Both the position numbers and the translations under genes were made by a program. The notes under the pieces are model-generated. The model was not told the DNA's origin and made no database searches. It saw only the letters and a program-made list of their open reading frames with translations. From positions 62,001-126,000 of the forward strand of contig JAWKUA010000019.1 in NCBI GenBank assembly GCA_041398785.1: 64,000 nucleotides of DNA. The letters run 5' to 3'. The DNA is from Planctomycetaceae bacterium. Lineage in GTDB: Bacteria > Planctomycetota > Planctomycetia > Planctomycetales > Planctomycetaceae. Positions 61,359-64,000 of this stretch are shown piece after piece (position 1 is the stretch's first letter; each line of letters opens with the position of its first letter).

Positions 61359-63197
61359 GTGTTGAACAAATGGAAACTGCCGCTGGCGCTGTTTGCGGTC
61401 TGCGGCACTACGGCGATTGCCGGTGAGTGTTACCCCGTTTGCAGTCCGTGCAATACGTCCTGCACAAGTTCTTGTGGCAGCATCTGCGACACCGGATGCG
61501 GCACGGCGTCATGTGCGACAGCGTCGTGCGGCACAGCATCATGCGGTGGGAGCGGGTGTGCGTCTGCCGAATGTGGTCAGCAGTTCCAGACTGTCACGCG
61601 GACAATTATGGTCCCGCAGCAGTTCACGGAATCGCGAACGATCACAACGACGGAGTACCGCCAGGAACAGCGGACTCGCAACTACACAGTCATGAAGCAG
61701 GTTCCCGTCACCGAAGAACGAACACGCACGTTCACCGTGATGGTTCCTCACCAGCGGACCCGGGAAGAGACCTATACGGTGTCGGTTCCGATTCAGAAGA
61801 GCCGTGAGGAAACCTACACAATCATGGTGCCGACTCAGGAAGAGCGTCAGGCCACACGCACTGTCACCAAGACCGTTTTCGACGACCAGGAACAGTCGTA
61901 CACGGTCATGATTTCGTCGCCGGAAGAACGTCAGGGAACTCGCACCGTCTGCAGGACTGTCTTCGACGAACAGCAGCAGACATACACCGTTCAGGTACCG
62001 ACTCAGGAACAGCGTCAGGGAATCCGCACTGTCTGCAAGACGGTTTATGACGATCAGGAACTGAGCTACACCGTTCAGGTGCCGACTCAGGAACAGCGAC
62101 AGGGAACGCGCACGATCTTCAAGACAGTCATGGAAGACAAGGAACAGAGCTACACAGTGCAGGTGCCTTATCAGGAAGAACAGACCGGAACTCGCACGCT
62201 TTGCAAGACGGTTCCGGTCACTCGAACCCGAACGGTTTGCCAGGATCTCGGTCACTGGGAAGAGCAGCCGATCTCGACATGTTCCGCCGGTTGCGGTGCA
62301 ATTGAATCGTCGTGTGGCTCGTCCTGTGCTTCCGCCTGCGGTTCCGGCTGCGGCACCTCGTCCTGTGGTTCGTCGTCGTGCGGTTCTTCCTGCGGCGGTT
62401 GTTCGACCACGATTGCGTCGTGCGACAGCGGTTGTGGTTCCATCCAGACAGCCTGTGCAACACGGCGCGTCTGGGTTCCCAACGTCGTGCAGTCTCAGGT
62501 TGAGTACACAGCCTACGAACAGCAGCAGGTTCAGGAACAGTACACCTACAGCGTCACGAAGTATCGTCCCGAAACCAAGACTCGCACCATCCAGGTCGCT
62601 CGCCAGGTGACGGAAGAAGTCCCGTACACCTACACCACGACCGTGATGAAGCCGGAAACCCGCACACGAACAGTGCGGACCGCGCGCCAGGTCAGCGAGC
62701 AGGTACCGTACACCTACACCACGACCGTGATGAAGTCGGAAGAACGGACTCGCACGATTCAGGTCGCGCGTCAGGTTTCGGAGCAGGTGCCGTACACGTA
62801 CACCGTGACGGTCTGCAAGCCGGAAACTCGCACCCGCACGATCCGCGTGGCTCGCCAGGTGACGGAAGAAGTCCCGTACACCTACACCACGACCGTGATG
62901 AAGCCGGAAGAACGCACTCGCACCGTCAACTTCACCGTTACGGAACAGCAGCAGAAAACGCGGACGGTCAACTTCACGGAATGCGTCCCCGAAGAACGAA
63001 CCCAGACCTACACCGTCACAAAGATCAACTGCGTCCCGGAAGAAAAGACCGAGACGTACACGGTCAGCGTGCCGTTTCAGGTGCAGAAGGAAGTTCCTGT
63101 GACTGTCTGCCGCATGGTTCCGCAGACAATCACGGAACAGATCCCGGTTCAAAGCTGCGGCACATGCAGCTCGTGCCAGTCGACATGCTGCAACTAA
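61359..63197 (+). CDS. Cysteine-rich YTV-repeat cell-wall protein
   Basis: The 612-residue protein from GTG 61359 has a signal peptide (LPLALFAVCGTTAIAGE). Three parts follow: a Cys/Ser/Gly-rich stretch (CSPCNTSCTSSCGSICDTGC type), a first block of about eight repeats with the core YTVxVPxQExRxGTRTxCKTV, a second Cys-rich stretch in the middle (CGSSSCGSSCGGCS), a second block of about six repeats with the core TRTIxVARQVTEEVPYTYTT, and a Cys-rich end (CGTCSSCQSTCCN). YTV proteins are, as I recall, described from the proteinaceous cell walls of planctomycetes. The many cysteines would cross-link such a wall by disulfides. The strong ribosome binding site and the terminator at 63228 fit an abundant structural protein. 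Confidence 0.9.
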   Translation: MLNKWKLPLALFAVCGTTAIAGECYPVCSPCNTSCTSSCGSICDTGCGTASCATASCGTASCGGSGCASAECGQQFQTVTRTIMVPQQFTESRTITTTEYRQEQRTRNYTVMKQVPVTEERTRTFTVMVPHQRTREETYTVSVPIQKSREETYTIMVPTQEERQATRTVTKTVFDDQEQSYTVMISSPEERQGTRTVCRTVFDEQQQTYTVQVPTQEQRQGIRTVCKTVYDDQELSYTVQVPTQEQRQGTRTIFKTVMEDKEQSYTVQVPYQEEQTGTRTLCKTVPVTRTRTVCQDLGHWEEQPISTCSAGCGAIESSCGSSCASACGSGCGTSSCGSSSCGSSCGGCSTTIASCDSGCGSIQTACATRRVWVPNVVQSQVEYTAYEQQQVQEQYTYSVTKYRPETKTRTIQVARQVTEEVPYTYTTTVMKPETRTRTVRTARQVSEQVPYTYTTTVMKSEERTRTIQVARQVSEQVPYTYTVTVCKPETRTRTIRVARQVTEEVPYTYTTTVMKPEERTRTVNFTVTEQQQKTRTVNFTECVPEERTQTYTVTKINCVPEEKTETYTVSVPFQVQKEVPVTVCRMVPQTITEQIPVQSCGTCSSCQSTCCN

Positions 63198-63227
63198 CGT
63201 AGTTGCAGACTTCGTCACATGAACAGA

Positions 63228-63253
63228 ACCCCGTGACTTCGGTCACGGGGTTT
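63228..63253 (+). terminator. Intrinsic terminator of the YTV-repeat gene
   Basis: The stem ACCCCGTGAC/GTCACGGGGT carries the very stable UUCG tetraloop and is followed by TTCTTGTTG. It lies 30 bases after the YTV stop. Confidence 0.85.
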
Positions 63254-63419
63254 CTTGTTGCGCCGACACCTGTCGCATCCTGTGAACGCAGGTGACACAC
63301 CGGGAAGAAGCCGGTACGTCCGCGCCCGTCCAGCGCTGACACAACCGGGTGTCGTGCCCGGCGCTGCGCAGACGGATCGATGCTGTTTGGGATTCTCGCG
63401 GAATCTGTCGAGTCGACGA

Positions 63420-64000
63420 TTATTCGACCTCGATGTCAGAAGGTTTGCTTCCCGCTGCCGTACGGACGGGAGCTTCCGACGATGTCTGAGATGCCGTGCG
63501 TACGCCAGAGATTGTCTGATCGGCCTGCACCAGCTTCACCAGGTCGTGCCGCTGCAGCATTTCATAGATCGCGCCGCGGCCGGCATACAGACCGTGGTCC
63601 AGTTTGCGGTTTGCCGCGCTGCATACGCCAATCAGCCGTCCGGCGCTATCGAACAGTCCGCCGCCGGACCTGCCGTGAATTGGCGCAATGGCGCAGATCA
63701 GATGGTCCGCTCCCAGGTACAGATTGACGTCCCGCACGGAAATCTGCTGGGACGTCGGCCGTGCTCCGTTGTTGCACCCGATGCTCATCACCGGATCGCC
63801 TTTTGCGATTTCGTCCGAAGACAAATCAACCTGCGCGAACGGCAAGACTTTCATGGGACGGATGGTAATCAGGCCGACATCGGAATCGATGTGGTGACCC
63901 ACGATCTCACCCAGATAAATGCGGCTTTCGTCTTCGCCAAAGACGTCGACTTCAACCAGAGCGTCATCACCGGCGCGGTCCATGATGTGGGCACACGTCA
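63420..64000 (-). CDS. Trypsin-like (S1) serine protease, 5' partial
   Basis: The gene enters from the right edge. The visible part runs from the catalytic histidine motif (TCAHI at the very edge) through the aspartate strand (HIDSDVGLITIR) to the catalytic serine loop HGRSGGGLFD and ends in a Ser/Thr-rich tail. The serine sits in GRSGGG rather than the common GNSGGP, a change seen in other HtrA-like proteins. No PDZ domain follows. It is probably a periplasmic or surface protease. Confidence 0.82.
   Translation of the reverse strand, partial: TCAHIMDRAGDDALVEVDVFGEDESRIYLGEIVGHHIDSDVGLITIRPMKVLPFAQVDLSSDEIAKGDPVMSIGCNNGARPTSQQISVRDVNLYLGADHLICAIAPIHGRSGGGLFDSAGRLIGVCSAANRKLDHGLYAGRGAIYEMLQRHDLVKLVQADQTISGVRTASQTSSEAPVRTAAGSKPSDIEVE

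Noticed and set aside
61680..63110. Tandem repeats that could be mistaken for a CRISPR array
   Set aside because: The units are not identical, have no unique spacers and encode conserved YTV protein repeats in one frame; no cas genes are present.
61539..63218. 559-codon open frame on the minus strand across the YTV gene
   Set aside because: It is an antisense shadow of the repeat gene: its repeats mirror those of the plus strand, and the plus-strand frame has a signal peptide, a ribosome binding site and a terminator.

Overview
The window looks like chromosomal DNA of a planctomycete (phylum Planctomycetota, probably order Planctomycetales). The GC content is high. It carries several families that are hallmarks of that phylum: DUF1549/DUF1553 'PSD1' proteins with a heme motif, DUF1501 proteins with Tat-like leaders, a DUF1559 prepilin-like protein, a PEP-CTERM protein, a Calx-beta/dockerin surface protein, a YTV-repeat cell-wall protein, and a sigma factor overlapping a Ser/Thr kinase. 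No phage, insertion sequence, CRISPR array, rRNA or tRNA was recognised.

Layout. Positions 1-2.8 kb hold surface-protein genes with single-base indels. From 2.9-8.9 kb a minus-strand block carries a DHH phosphoesterase, an HD-GYP/PAS/GGDEF protein and a GAF-HlyD membrane-fusion protein. From 9.3-15.2 kb a minus-strand locus holds PSD1 (DUF1549/DUF1553), DUF1559 and DUF1501; it is interrupted by a 415-bp concentric inverted repeat and carries a palindromic repeat inserted in frame in the PSD1 gene. CHAD and MscS genes follow (15.2-17.3 kb). A plus-strand metabolic block (17.5-25.7 kb) carries a secreted protein, argG, glutamate dehydrogenase, a cNMP-binding protein, proA, rpmI-rplT and pheS. 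Then come a zinc-ribbon protein, an FHA/GAF/sigma-54 activator and small orphans (25.8-31.3 kb), an orphan DUF1501 gene (31.4 kb), hemX-hemA, an M42 peptidase and an adenylate-kinase-like protein (35.8-40.2 kb). A second PSD1-DUF1501 pair lies at 40.5-44.5 kb.

The most interesting locus is 44,994-46,843. A secreted thioredoxin-like/CxxCH/PDZ protein has one in-frame TGA exactly where the second cysteine of a CxxC motif belongs (Cys61-Ala-Pro-TGA64). It is followed by a stem-loop with an AGGUU apical loop that resembles a bacterial SECIS element. Ignoring the TGA, the frame stays open for 357 more codons and ends in a 4-base ATGA overlap with a stand-alone DsbD-alpha-like periplasmic redox domain. 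This is best read as a candidate selenoprotein in a two-gene periplasmic thiol/selenol module, and an ordinary gene caller would truncate it.

The right-hand third contains a tail-specific protease, a TadE-TadE-TadG/VWA operon, a histidine kinase, an NAD(P)HX epimerase, a short-chain dehydrogenase, a sigma factor-kinase operon, a CNNM/CorC transporter, the cysteine-rich YTV-repeat protein and the edge of a trypsin-like protease. Four clear intrinsic terminators were seen.

Caution: the first 12 kb contain at least five one-base homopolymer indels. These look like draft-sequence errors (or decay), so base-level claims, including the TGA, deserve read-level confirmation.
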